Below are positions 25,690 through 33,981 of a stretch of 64,000 nucleotides of DNA, one piece after another. Made by a program: the position numbers and the translations under genes. The DNA is from a virus: the IMG/VR virus record IMGVR_UViG_3300037294_000266, positions 1 to 64,000 of that record; one strand, 5' to 3'. Below the pieces are notes generated by a model. It made no database searches, was not told the DNA's origin, and saw nothing but the letters and a program-made list of their open reading frames with translations. Each line of letters begins with the position of its first letter. The stretch's first letter is position 1.

Positions 25690-25987
25690 CATCCCCCAAC
25701 GTTTTAATCACTGCACGATCAAAACGTTGGAGGCTGCACTCTGTCAGACACGTTAGCGAGGAGTCGTCGCGTTTATGTCTGAAAGACTCTTTACCCACAA
25801 GGCCGGATGGGTCTAGAGTCTCTTTCTATGCGGCAGTACGGAGAACAAAGCTCAACGCACTATCGTTTACCATCGTGTGCCGCTGGGTAGCGAGGCAGCG
25901 GGCGATGGAACACACAACACTTGGCTATCACGACGAGTTTACCAAGCTGCAACGAATAAGTAGGGAGGAGCCATTGGCTCCTCCCTA
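25690..25987. ncRNA. Candidate structured non-coding RNA
   Basis: About 300 nt with no credible gene but dense inverted repeats. CCAACGTTTT / AAAACGTTGG (25697-25731) is a perfect 10-bp stem. TCAGACA / TGTCTGA, GAAAGACTCT / AGAGTC-CTTTC with an inner ACCCA / TGGGT, and CCATCG / CGATGG enclosing CCGCT / AGCGG follow. It ends at the strong hairpin 25961-25987. The strand cannot be decided from the stems. A plus-strand 112-codon open frame here looks like chance. Confidence 0.5.
25961..25987. terminator. Terminator hairpin
   Basis: TAGGGAGGAGCC-att-GGCTCCTCCCTA, a 12-bp perfect stem. On the minus strand it is followed by CTTATTCG. It could end the transcript of the acidic virion gene at 26141 or a plus-strand RNA. 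Confidence 0.75.
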
Positions 25988-25989
25988 GG

Positions 25990-26135
25990 TACGGCGATCC
26001 ATGGGGGATTGGAAGGCCGTTGCGTTTGAGGACAAGTCCTCAGTGCTTATACGCAATGAAGCGCATTGGGTGGACACTACTCGAGAGTAGATTCTTTTGT
26101 TAAAGAACACGTCCTACATAACATAGGTGGCTTTT
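25990..26135 (-). ncRNA. Structured 3' region after the acidic virion gene
   Basis: A second cluster of stems: GAGGAC-aa-GTCCTC nested in TTGCGT / ACGCAA, CTACTC / GAGTAG, TCTTT / AAAGA and CCTA / TAGG. Downstream of the stop codon at 26141 on the minus strand, so it may be a long structured 3' UTR or a separate small RNA. Confidence 0.4.
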
Positions 26136-26140
26136 GGCTA

Positions 26141-27664
26141 TCAACCTTCAACCAATGCCATCAGTGCACGCGTATTGGCGCTGCCATCACGTACCGCTGC
26201 GTTTACCCATGTGTCGTAATGTCGAACCAACACATCAGCTGTGGCTGGCAAGAACATGTCGTTTTCCAGGACGAAGTCCTCACCCACACCGCCTGTCAAT
26301 GCAGCACTGCCTTTCTCACTGAGGAGGTTGAGGCTTGAACAGGTGTCGAGTAGACTTGTCACTGCATCACGACGTGCAACCGTGGTTTCAGGAGTCAGTT
26401 TCAGATCGTCAATAACGATGGCTTCTGACAGTGATTCAGTTGAAGCAGTGGAGTCTTCTTCCTCTTCTTCATCGTCGTCCTTGCCATCATCCTTACCGTC
26501 CTTTTCTTCTTCTTCATCGTCACTGCCTTCAGCAGCATCCGCTTCAGTATCGAGATCCACATCGTCAGTGGTGTCTGGAACAACATCGTCCACTGCGGCC
26601 ACATCAGCAGCATCAGGGATTTCATCCAGGCCATCTACGGCGGTGTCGTCTTCACCTTCAGCAGCCGCAACATCGTCTACCGCAGCTTCTTCAGCTTCGG
26701 CTTCGACATCTACCGAAGCATCGGTATCATCGTCAGCTTCTTCTGACCCAACCGCTTCCAATTCCAAGCCGGGTTCACCATCGTCAGCCGCTGCGCCAGT
26801 ATCGACGTCATCGCCAATGGCTTCTGAGTCATCGTCTTCGGTGCCAGTTATATCGGACGAATCGGTAGGCGCTGGAGAATCGTTCTCGACTGTAGCCGCT
26901 GAAACACCATCGGCCAACTGAGGACCTACAGGCAGTTCTTCGCGATGGGCGTCGAGGACGTCGCCCATCTTGTCTTCGCCACCGGCGCCGACACCTTCTG
27001 ATTCGGCACGAGCAGCGTCGGAGATGCCAACTGCTTCTTCATGCGCCTTGTTAACCAGAGTCTCAATGCGATCGACAGCATCAGCCATTTCGCCCAAGAC
27101 CTGAGTTTGACCGATACCTTCCATCGAGATACCGAGCGCTGCAACGCCTTCGCCAGCGCGTGCCATCAAACGCAGCACCATCGGACGAATGGTATCGACA
27201 GACATGTTTTCCATCGAAGCGATCATTACCTTTACATCACCGACATGTTCTTTAAACAGGTCGAGGACTTCGGCGCGGTGATGTACGCTTTCCATCGATG
27301 ACGTTGTTTCGGCGTCACGAGTGGTGAATGGAACTACTTCGTTGGCATCGACCTTGGCCTGGAGAGATTGTTCAATCTCTTCGATCCCGGTCAGGCGGGG
27401 TGTCAAGATGTCCTGCATGATCAGTTCGACGACTGCAGCAGGTTCAGTCACGCCTTCAACGGCAGTGAGGTCGGCCTGATGGTCGGCTGACTCAAGAACG
27501 CCTTCGGTGAGAATCTTGTAAGCCGACGCTGAAGAATCTTCCATTGAGGGCTGAAGAAGAATGGTGCGACCGAGTTCCAGCAACGATTCGAGACTGGTGC
27601 GGTAGCCTTGAGCCTCAGCAAGCATTTGCGAAGCAGTGATTGTTGCAGGTGCAATACGAGTCAT
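26141..27664 (-). CDS. Acidic virion/core protein with protease sites
   Basis: A 507-residue protein. Residues 1-190 are helical and contain five S-x-E sites (SLE 24-26, then SME at 40-42, 123-125, 150-152 and 180-182) identical in form to those of the capsid protein. Residues about 200-430 are extremely acidic (long Asp/Glu runs with Ala), and a folded C-terminus follows. Acidic, protease-cut proteins are typical of head scaffolds and inner-body proteins of phiKZ-like phages. It is probably packed in the prohead core and cleaved during maturation. RBS AAGGGG. The acidic middle could also mimic DNA. The role is inferred from motifs and composition. Confidence 0.72.
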   Translation of the reverse strand: MTRIAPATITASQMLAEAQGYRTSLESLLELGRTILLQPSMEDSSASAYKILTEGVLESADHQADLTAVEGVTEPAAVVELIMQDILTPRLTGIEEIEQSLQAKVDANEVVPFTTRDAETTSSMESVHHRAEVLDLFKEHVGDVKVMIASMENMSVDTIRPMVLRLMARAGEGVAALGISMEGIGQTQVLGEMADAVDRIETLVNKAHEEAVGISDAARAESEGVGAGGEDKMGDVLDAHREELPVGPQLADGVSAATVENDSPAPTDSSDITGTEDDDSEAIGDDVDTGAAADDGEPGLELEAVGSEEADDDTDASVDVEAEAEEAAVDDVAAAEGEDDTAVDGLDEIPDAADVAAVDDVVPDTTDDVDLDTEADAAEGSDDEEEEKDGKDDGKDDDEEEEEDSTASTESLSEAIVIDDLKLTPETTVARRDAVTSLLDTCSSLNLLSEKGSAALTGGVGEDFVLENDMFLPATADVLVRHYDTWVNAAVRDGSANTRALMALVEG

Positions 27665-27835
27665 TTCTTAAACCCCTTATGGGACACATATCCGTTACAC
27701 GGAATATAAGATGTGCTTTAAATTCTGTCGAGGAGACAGCGTCTCACAATATAACCCCTTAGTATTTATAAAAAGAAGGATCGTTTAATTCGAGTCATCT
27801 TATGACTTTTACGTAAACCCTTAAGGAATTCTATC

Positions 27836-29890
27836 ATGTACGCCAGCTTTTCACGACTACTAGGGATCATCTCCGTGAAGGAGACACCGACCCACATCGT
27901 CGTCAGTGGTGTTCCTGGCTTACGGTTGTCCAAAGACATTTATAATGCTTGGAAGACAGGTAAGATCAGTGCGAACCTATTCACTTCGGTTTCTCGGTCA
28001 TCGGTGAAGTTCCCTAAGTTCTATGCGATCGAGATGTTGTACATCCTCGAACACCTGATGCAGTCACGCCGTACCTTTGTAGGGCGCCGTACCCTCAGTA
28101 AGATTGTTGATGAAATGGTGGCCAATACTTGGCTGCATAACATCGGTGGTCAGGACTTCAAAGCACGACTCGATTATTCAAAGCTAGACGAGCTCAACGT
28201 AATCCTGTTCACCTATCAGCGGAAGTTTATTGAAACGTACGACTGGGTGACTTACAAGTACAATCTACTTGGCATGCTGATGGATGTGGCAGCAGGTGGT
28301 GGTAAGACCATTACCAACTACGCCCTTGGCCACTGCCTCAAATCAGACACCTGCATATACGTCGTCCCTAAGAACTCGGTGATTGACGTTTGGGTGAAGA
28401 CAATCAGGTCGTTGTTCAAGACGCCGCAGGACTACTGGTACAGTCTGAGTGGTGTGGAGCCTGAAGCCGGCAAGAAGCATTACATCGTCCATTTCGACTA
28501 CCTGGAGAAGTTCTTAGACTTCGCCAAGAAGAACAAGTCGAAGTTTGGTAAGGTATTCATTGCCATTGATGAGTCGCATAACTTCAACGAAGATTCTGCA
28601 CGTACACGCTTCTTAGTTGATCTCTGCCACACGACCGATGCACGTGATGTCATCCACGCTTCAGGCACTCCATTTAAAGCGATGGGTTCTGAAGCCATTA
28701 CCTTGCTTAAGACAGTCTGTGCAGACTTCACTCCCGAGGTCGAACAGTCGTTCCGTAAGTTGTTTGGTAAGGAGGCCAAGAAAGCCCTTGAGATCTTGGC
28801 TAACCGAATTGGCATCGTGTCGTTTAAGGTGCTCAAAGACGAAGTCGAGACTCCTGGTGTAGATTACTTCGAACGACGCATCAAGATCAAGAACGGCAGT
28901 GACTATACACTGACAGCCGTGCGGGATAAGATGTCTGCGTTCATTACTCAGCGCTTGGAGATGTACAAGAAGCAAATGCCTGAGCATGAACTTATGTACG
29001 GCACATGCCTCGATCTACATGCCAAAGCCATCGGCGGGAGTAGTGCCGCTGTTACTGCGTTCGGTGAGTATAAGCGTAACATTGCGATTCTCCGGAAAGG
29101 TTACGATCCTGTGACCATGAAAGACCTCGTGATGGCCTGTAACCGCTACGAACTCAAAGTAATTGTTCCATCGCTTCCAGATAAGTACCGTAAGCCGTTC
29201 CTTAATGTACGGGCTATCATTAAATACGTCGATCTGAAAGTAATGGGCGAGGCGTTGAGTCAGGTTCTAGGGCGTTTGCGTATTCAGTGTCATTTGGACA
29301 TGCTTCCTGAAATGCCTTTGGATGAGATCATCGATAACTCCAAGAGCAAGACAGTTATCTTTACCAGCTACGTAGAAGTGGTGAAGGAACTTGAGATTCG
29401 TCTGAAGGAAGCTGGTTATAAGCCTCTGGTGGTGTATGGAGAGACTAACAAGGATCTTCCAGCCATCGTCAAGAAGTTTGATAATGACCCTGATGCCAAT
29501 CCATTGATTGCGACATTCAAGAGCCTGTCTACGGCGGTACCGTTGGTTTCAGCTAGCACTGAGATATTCACGAACTCTCCATTCAGGGAGTACGAGCGTA
29601 CCCAGGCGGTTGCACGAGTGGATCGAGTGGGTCAGGTACATCGCTGCTCTATCTACGATACGTTCTTGGACACTGAGATGGATCCAAACATCTCTACCCG
29701 GTCTAAGGACATTCTGGCATGGAGCAAGCAACAGGTCGAGGCGATCCTTGGGGTGCAGACTCCCGATGATCTAGATGTCTCGTTAGAGAACCTGGCTGAA
29801 GTGGACGGTGTCGTGTCTCTGGAATCGGTAGATCGGTTCATTGAGACGTTGTATCTGACTTTCCCCATTGATGTCATTGTCGATCAGTAA
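27836..29890 (+). CDS. SF2 DNA/RNA helicase
   Basis: Predicted ATP-dependent helicase or translocase of 684 residues. Motif I DVAAGGGKTIT (about 150-160), motif II IAIDESHNF (about 245), motif III ASGTPF (about 280), and motif VI QAVARVDRVGQ (about 600) are intact and ordered, as in Snf2/UvsW-like SF2 enzymes. The N-terminal 130 residues are family-specific. The C-terminus has two SLE triplets (649-651 and 661-663) in a loosely structured tail. It stands alone on the plus strand, divergent from the acidic virion gene, and ends at a bidirectional terminator. Roles in recombination, fork repair or transcription are possible. Confidence 0.85.
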   Translation: MYASFSRLLGIISVKETPTHIVVSGVPGLRLSKDIYNAWKTGKISANLFTSVSRSSVKFPKFYAIEMLYILEHLMQSRRTFVGRRTLSKIVDEMVANTWLHNIGGQDFKARLDYSKLDELNVILFTYQRKFIETYDWVTYKYNLLGMLMDVAAGGGKTITNYALGHCLKSDTCIYVVPKNSVIDVWVKTIRSLFKTPQDYWYSLSGVEPEAGKKHYIVHFDYLEKFLDFAKKNKSKFGKVFIAIDESHNFNEDSARTRFLVDLCHTTDARDVIHASGTPFKAMGSEAITLLKTVCADFTPEVEQSFRKLFGKEAKKALEILANRIGIVSFKVLKDEVETPGVDYFERRIKIKNGSDYTLTAVRDKMSAFITQRLEMYKKQMPEHELMYGTCLDLHAKAIGGSSAAVTAFGEYKRNIAILRKGYDPVTMKDLVMACNRYELKVIVPSLPDKYRKPFLNVRAIIKYVDLKVMGEALSQVLGRLRIQCHLDMLPEMPLDEIIDNSKSKTVIFTSYVEVVKELEIRLKEAGYKPLVVYGETNKDLPAIVKKFDNDPDANPLIATFKSLSTAVPLVSASTEIFTNSPFREYERTQAVARVDRVGQVHRCSIYDTFLDTEMDPNISTRSKDILAWSKQQVEAILGVQTPDDLDVSLENLAEVDGVVSLESVDRFIETLYLTFPIDVIVDQ

Positions 29891-29908
29891 CAAAGAAAAA
29901 AGAAAAGG

Positions 29909-29932
29909 AGAGAGGGGCTGATGCCCCTCTCT
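29909..29932. terminator. Bidirectional terminator
   Basis: AGAGAGGGGC-tgat-GCCCCTCTCT followed by TATT on the plus strand; A-rich flank (T-rich on the minus strand). Lies between convergent genes. Confidence 0.8.
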
Positions 29933-29986
29933 TATTCCGTCATGCCCCATAAAGGATCGGGGCTGAGCTTTAAAGGACACCGGTGT

Positions 29987-30205
29987 TCATGCCAGCGACT
30001 CGATGAAGGTTAGATCAGTTTCTTCATCGACATCAACGTGCGTTTCGAGATAGGTAATCTCAGCAAGCAGCAGGTGACATTCGAGTACAGCAGCCTGCCC
30101 AAACATCTTGGAACGAACATCTCCTTCCCAGATAGTGTTCCGCAGTTCCTGGAAACGCTTCTTCTTTGTATCAATCAGCCGGAGCCGATAGTCATTGTTA
30201 GCCAT
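29987..30205 (-). CDS. Small hypothetical protein
   Basis: A 72-residue helical protein with a basic N-terminal half (RLIDTKKKRFQELRN) and an acidic C-terminus. Not recognised. It is the last gene of a leftward unit of five small genes; the gap to its upstream neighbour is 12 nt. Confidence 0.6.
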   Translation of the reverse strand: MANNDYRLRLIDTKKKRFQELRNTIWEGDVRSKMFGQAAVLECHLLLAEITYLETHVDVDEETDLTFIESLA

Positions 30206-30217
30206 GTCAAACTCCTT

Positions 30218-30532
30218 TTAATGAACGATGTGAAGACCGTTGGCTTCAAGAGAGTTAATGGTACGACGCACCCAGTTCTCACTGGGCGGTTTCTTACCTG
30301 CTTTGTTAGCGACAGTGGAGCGGGTTGTAGCAGGGGCCACAAGAAGAGACAGTGGGTAGTACCCACATCGTCCGTCATATGGCGTGCCGTGCCGCACCAG
30401 TAGGTCGCGAGCAGAGTCAAGGTCTTCTGGAACGTCGTCAATATTGACTGCCAGATAACTGATCCCAGATTCTGCTTGTATCTTTCTGAAAACAACGCCG
30501 TACGGTTCGTGATAAACATTAGTAGTTTGCAT
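30218..30532 (-). CDS. Small hypothetical protein
   Basis: A 104-residue protein, not recognised. The end (SENWVRRTINSLEANGLHIV) could form a short helix-turn-helix, but the evidence is weak. It sits between small genes in the leftward unit ending near 29987, with a 17-nt gap to the gene upstream. Confidence 0.6.
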   Translation of the reverse strand: MQTTNVYHEPYGVVFRKIQAESGISYLAVNIDDVPEDLDSARDLLVRHGTPYDGRCGYYPLSLLVAPATTRSTVANKAGKKPPSENWVRRTINSLEANGLHIVH

Positions 30533-30549
30533 TGATTTCTCCAGCGCAC

Positions 30550-30921
30550 TTAGTTTTTGAGGTAAGTGGCGTTTTCATTGCGGTTATAGTCAATAAGTTC
30601 GATGGTGGTTGAATCTACCTTCACAGTAACTTGCACGCGGTAGATAGGATGATCTACCTTGTCACCCATGATGGGTAACTTATCTACAATATGGCCGTAC
30701 TGCTCGAACTTAGCGTAGTCTTCATTCACCAGCCAAGCTTTCAGTTCAGTCCCCATGGCTGTTTGCAAGGAGATGGTAGTACCTCCTCCCATAGACGGAT
30801 AGAACTCAACACGTTCTGCTGTTGGGAATTCGTCAGGACTTACTTTAAACAGGATGTTCTTATCGCCAGTGAAAATACGAACGGCTGGGATGATGGAACT
30901 GAAGATTATTTTATTGCGCAT
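30550..30921 (-). CDS. Hypothetical beta-rich protein
   Basis: A 123-residue protein. The ATG at 30921 has GGAG six nt upstream; a TTG four codons earlier overlaps that site. The sequence is mainly short strands with a central helix-poor region. The start overlaps the end of the preceding gene by 11 nt. Function unknown. Confidence 0.6.
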   Translation of the reverse strand: MRNKIIFSSIIPAVRIFTGDKNILFKVSPDEFPTAERVEFYPSMGGGTTISLQTAMGTELKAWLVNEDYAKFEQYGHIVDKLPIMGDKVDHPIYRVQVTVKVDSTTIELIDYNRNENATYLKN

Positions 30922-31420
30922 GGTGTTCTCCAATAGAACTGGTTAATTTGTTTAAGACGTTATTTATTTTATCAGTGAGAGCCTTTACAGTTAAAGTATT
31001 GAATCTGGACGGATCCTCATTTAACTTTCCATCGGCGATCTCTAACTGGTTCTTAAGGTCAGCATATTCCGTACGATCAAGTTCTTTCATCCGCCCAGAA
31101 TGTATAATCCATTCAACGGTGCGATTAAGTTCACAAACACTGCACCGGCTATGGTCGTGTGGTCGATGCACGTCACCAGCACTGCGCTTAACGATTGTGT
31201 GTGTTTTGACAACATTTTTTAATACGCGGTCGTTCCTAACTCGTTTATCTAGATATTCGATTTCATCATAACCCATCCTGTTTACGATAGTCTCACTAAA
31301 GAGCTCTCCGGTCGATAATTCCGAACTACATGTTGCAATCGACACCAGTGATGCTAATTCGAATGCTTCCTCTACTGTTAGGGATTCTGGATGGTCGATG
31401 GTGTCTAGAAGATCGTACAT
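30911..31420 (-). CDS. Hypothetical protein with His/Cys cluster
   Basis: A 169-residue, mostly helical protein. Residues about 84-96 read HRPHDHSRCSVC, a His/Cys cluster able to bind zinc. The last third (DKINNVLNKLTSSIG) is coiled-coil-like. No family recognised. It is translationally linked to the genes on both sides. Confidence 0.6.
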   Translation of the reverse strand: MYDLLDTIDHPESLTVEEAFELASLVSIATCSSELSTGELFSETIVNRMGYDEIEYLDKRVRNDRVLKNVVKTHTIVKRSAGDVHRPHDHSRCSVCELNRTVEWIIHSGRMKELDRTEYADLKNQLEIADGKLNEDPSRFNTLTVKALTDKINNVLNKLTSSIGEHHAQ

Positions 31421-31434
31421 GAACTATCCTCCTA

Positions 31435-31602
31435 TTAACGACTAGGCTTATTATAGCCAGGCACATCTTTAAGAAGAGGTTCTACGACCGCACGTACGCG
31501 CTCCATTTCAATCTTTTGCTTATTGTACTTGTCGTACAGGTAATAGCTTCCTGCACCGATAGCGGTTATAATGAGGGCAGTAGCAGCATTTTGAACGGAC
31601 AT
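31435..31602 (-). CDS. Small membrane-anchored protein, 55 residues
   Basis: A 55-residue open frame with a TTGGAG ribosome-binding site. A hydrophobic N-terminal segment (ATALIITAIGAGSYYLY) is followed by a charged helix rich in Lys and Glu. Expected in the inner membrane with a cytoplasmic tail. A class 1 promoter-like motif lies 40 nt upstream, so it heads the five-gene leftward unit. Similar tiny one-TM proteins occur at 55148 and 55270 under the same kind of promoter. Confidence 0.7.
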   Translation of the reverse strand: MSVQNAATALIITAIGAGSYYLYDKYNKQKIEMERVRAVVEPLLKDVPGYNKPSR

Positions 31603-31642
31603 GATAGTCTCCAAGACTTAGGTTATGTTTGGTACACATTGC

Positions 31643-31672
31643 TATCATGTATCTTTGAAAATAATTGGAATC
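31643..31672 (-). promoter_or_regulatory. Class 1 promoter-like motif
   Basis: Minus strand GATTCCAATTATTTTCAAAG then ATACATGATA, 40 nt upstream of the ATG at 31602 and downstream of a terminator. Nearly identical to the site at 35127. Confidence 0.7.
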
Positions 31673-31687
31673 TTGTCAATTCGGCAT

Positions 31688-31715
31688 ATAGAGGAGGGCA
31701 ACCGCCCTCCTCTAT
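31688..31715 (-). terminator. Terminator after the o-spanin gene
   Basis: ATAGAGGAGGGC / GCCCTCCTCTAT stem immediately after the o-spanin stop codon. Confidence 0.8.
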
Positions 31716-32000
31716 TTATTCTGCTTTATTGGATGCGTTGACTAACTTGATTCGGTCGTTACATTCAGCAGTCACTTTGACTTGAGCTATGTAAGCGTCT
31801 GTCATCAACACGGTCTGTTCATCAGGATTCGCGTCAACATACCGACCTGCTTGAGGCGGAGGAACAATGTCGCAGTAGGGTACGCTACGGTATTGTTTGG
31901 TCTCGCACCCACCCAGTAAGAATAACACGGCGATTAACAGACAGACTGCCAAAGCCATGGAAGGGCGCTTAGGACCTCCTGTTAACGAAATGGCTTGCAT
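31716..32000 (-). CDS. Outer-membrane spanin-like lipoprotein (o-spanin)
   Basis: A 94-residue protein with a type II signal: a hydrophobic stretch (ALAVCLLIAVLFLLGGC) ending in the lipobox LGGC, so Cys32 would be lipidated. The mature part is short and contains PPPQ and two further cysteines. It starts after a strong AAGGAGGAATC and overlaps the end of the gene at 31982 by 19 nt, the classic arrangement of Rz1 within or after Rz. Together they would fuse inner and outer membranes at the end of infection. No lysin or holin is adjacent. Confidence 0.7.
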   Translation of the reverse strand: MQAISLTGGPKRPSMALAVCLLIAVLFLLGGCETKQYRSVPYCDIVPPPQAGRYVDANPDEQTVLMTDAYIAQVKVTAECNDRIKLVNASNKAE

Positions 32001-32476
32001 GATTCCTCCTTATTGCCTGTAGCAGCACAATAGGCTTTCCAGGAGTTGTTAAGCGACCTTACACGGACTTCATCATTGACAGGACGCATAATGGCGCCAC
32101 CTGTCAAGATCTCAGCTCGGTCTGGATCTGTTGTTGGACATTGGGTAACACGGTCTCTCCATTTGACGACTTCGACTACAGTCGGTTTAGCCGGATCAAT
32201 GGCAGGGAGTGGAGCACTGTATCGTGCTGCGCACAATAGATCTACTTGGTCTTGCTCGATCCCACTGAAGGAATCATTACGAGTACTTTTGGTGTCTACG
32301 TAATCGTCAATCTCTTTCTGGAGAGTTTTAACGCTGTCCTCAAGAGCAGTGATGGTTGTCGCCTGGTTAGCAACCGTGGTGTTCATTCCTAGTGACCAAT
32401 TAACCCACAGCCCCAGACCGCTGAGCACAGCGCCAATGATGATTACGTAGATGACAATCTTCTGAATAGACGGCAT
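31982..32476 (-). CDS. Inner-membrane spanin-like protein (i-spanin)
   Basis: A 164-residue protein with one N-terminal transmembrane helix (about residues 7-26, IVIYVIIIGAVLSGLGLW) and a periplasmic coiled coil (TTITALEDSVKTLQKEID, about 40-60), followed by a Cys-containing periplasmic part. This topology and its overlap with a lipoprotein gene match the Rz/Rz1 i-spanin. A terminator separates it from the upstream lysine-rich gene. Alternative: a structural membrane protein unrelated to lysis. Confidence 0.65.
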   Translation of the reverse strand: MPSIQKIVIYVIIIGAVLSGLGLWVNWSLGMNTTVANQATTITALEDSVKTLQKEIDDYVDTKSTRNDSFSGIEQDQVDLLCAARYSAPLPAIDPAKPTVVEVVKWRDRVTQCPTTDPDRAEILTGGAIMRPVNDEVRVRSLNNSWKAYCAATGNKEESCKPFR

Positions 32477-32507
32477 GGTATTTAATTCCTGTCAAGGACT
32501 GCAAGCC

Positions 32508-32535
32508 ATAGGAGCAGGAATTACCCTGCTCCTAT
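32508..32535 (-). terminator. Terminator hairpin
   Basis: ATAGGAGCAGG / CCTGCTCCTAT stem just past the stop codon of the lysine-rich protein gene. Confidence 0.75.
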
Positions 32536-32542
32536 TTATAAA

Positions 32543-32890
32543 TCAGCGGTTAAGCAGCCATGCGGTGATGATGGCAGCTACCAATGCGCTTGGTGTCATG
32601 CCTAGTTTTTTGGCTTCTTTGGCCAGCAGTGCTTTTTGAGCAGCGGTGATTGCACCGCGACCTTCTGCATCGCGCTTAGCGCCGCCCTTGCCAAAATCAG
32701 CTACCAGCTTCTGAATAAGTTCGTCTGACACCACAACTTGTGGTTTCTTGGCAGCGACTTTCTTAGGGGCTGCTTTAACAGCCGCCTTCTTGACTGGCGC
32801 TTTGGCCACGGCCTTTACAGGCGCTTTCTTTACAACAGGTTTCTTGACAGGCGGAACTGTGATCGAAGGAGTGCGTTCTTTAGCAGGCAT
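32543..32890 (-). CDS. Lysine/alanine/proline-rich histone-like protein
   Basis: A 115-residue basic protein. Residues 10-52 are repeats of KKxPVKKAPVKAVAKAP type, as in histone H1 tails and Pseudomonas AlgP. The C-terminal part (SDELIQKLVADFGKGG, then TAAQKALLAKEAKKLG) is a folded helical piece of about 60 residues. It could condense DNA or bind RNA in the infected cell. The sequence is biased but the frame has a normal start and a terminator, so it is a real gene. DNA binding is inferred from composition. Confidence 0.7.
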   Translation of the reverse strand: MPAKERTPSITVPPVKKPVVKKAPVKAVAKAPVKKAAVKAAPKKVAAKKPQVVVSDELIQKLVADFGKGGAKRDAEGRGAITAAQKALLAKEAKKLGMTPSALVAAIITAWLLNR

Positions 32891-32944
32891 GGGTCATTCC
32901 TCTTGATTTACAAAATATGACAGCGAGATATCCGTCATATAATG

Positions 32945-33430
32945 CTATCGGCCCTCTTCTAACAGTCTGATTATACTCAATGTATAGTCTTTATTGCCGT
33001 ATACCTTAGTTGCTACAGTAGGGTCTCCTTTACGACTTGAGAGATCGAACATTAAATCAGCGTACTTTACATGAACTGTTGGGTAGTCTGACATCTTAGC
33101 TAGCGCAAGATCACCTGCAAGAAAGATAATATCCCGTGCCTTAACGCCTCTTTCTGGAACGAAGACAATCTGAACATTCGCAGCTGAAGTAAAACCACCT
33201 AGGCATGTCAATGAATCGAAATGACGCTTTACTCGATTAAACATCCCTGACGAGTAGAATTCATTAGACAGGTGAGCTTCGTCATAGATCTTGGCTATGA
33301 CATCAACCGCCGTAGTCCATACAGCCATGCGGGCATATTCTTCACCGAGCTTACGAACATCGAAGTATGACACATAAGTCGTCTTAGATAGAAAGACAGT
33401 TTCTACCCAGAGTCCTAGCGTCTTAATCAT
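32945..33430 (-). CDS. Hypothetical protein, 161 residues
   Basis: The ATG at 33430 overlaps the stop of the preceding gene by eight nt (ATGATTAA), so it is chosen over a longer frame that would overlap the neighbour by 160 nt. Soluble, mixed alpha/beta, no motif recognised. Co-translated with the gene at 33423. Confidence 0.6.
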   Translation of the reverse strand: MIKTLGLWVETVFLSKTTYVSYFDVRKLGEEYARMAVWTTAVDVIAKIYDEAHLSNEFYSSGMFNRVKRHFDSLTCLGGFTSAANVQIVFVPERGVKARDIIFLAGDLALAKMSDYPTVHVKYADLMFDLSSRKGDPTVATKVYGNKDYTLSIIRLLEEGR

Positions 33431-33917
33431 CTTCTTCTTTCGATACGGATGTAACAACAGGTCCAATAACATCTTCAGGAATCCTGTAGGTGTATTCTTT
33501 ACCATCGAAACTTTCCATGATTGGTTTGAGGTATGATTCGAAGAGTTCAGAGAGCTTTTTAGGGAGTCGGTAAATGAGGACATAATTGCCTTTACTGTGA
33601 AGAACAGCTCTTAAATTAAATACAGGTGACTTATAGGGAGCGAATAATTGAACAGCTCCTTTATGACAAGTTTCATCATTGTCATACGGGTCTGGACCAA
33701 TTACAAGAAAGTGCCAGAAGTCATACTTGTCATCTCCCTTGAAAACAATGTTCCACGATGACGTCAAGATAGAGATACCTCCTACTTGATAGTTATCCTG
33801 CACATCAGGTTCCATGTCAATGAAATCACTTCGTGTTACTTCGCTATCGTATAGGTAATCATCCAAATCGAACCTGTCTTGAACGAGCTCTTCTCTAAAC
33901 ACTAACATTTTCTTCAT
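33423..33917 (-). CDS. Hypothetical protein, 164 residues
   Basis: The start at 33917 has GGAG ten nt upstream; an in-frame ATG seven codons earlier has no good site. Acidic N-terminal half, then beta-rich. It is divergent from the gene at 33982 with a 64-nt gap. Function unknown. Confidence 0.6.
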   Translation of the reverse strand: MKKMLVFREELVQDRFDLDDYLYDSEVTRSDFIDMEPDVQDNYQVGGISILTSSWNIVFKGDDKYDFWHFLVIGPDPYDNDETCHKGAVQLFAPYKSPVFNLRAVLHSKGNYVLIYRLPKKLSELFESYLKPIMESFDGKEYTYRIPEDVIGPVVTSVSKEEDD

Positions 33918-33981
33918 GTGAGATAAGCTCCAGTTCACTACATGATCTGACCCATTGTTACTTATTAACGAGGATTAATCC

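Noticed and set aside
25650-25988. A 112-codon plus-strand frame in the structured gap
   Set aside because: Basic and low in natural-looking composition, no ribosome-binding site, and crossed by several strong stems.
26241-26921. A 226-codon Ser-rich plus-strand frame
   Set aside because: Antisense of the acidic Asp/Glu tract, whose complement reads Ser/Ala; no ribosome-binding site.
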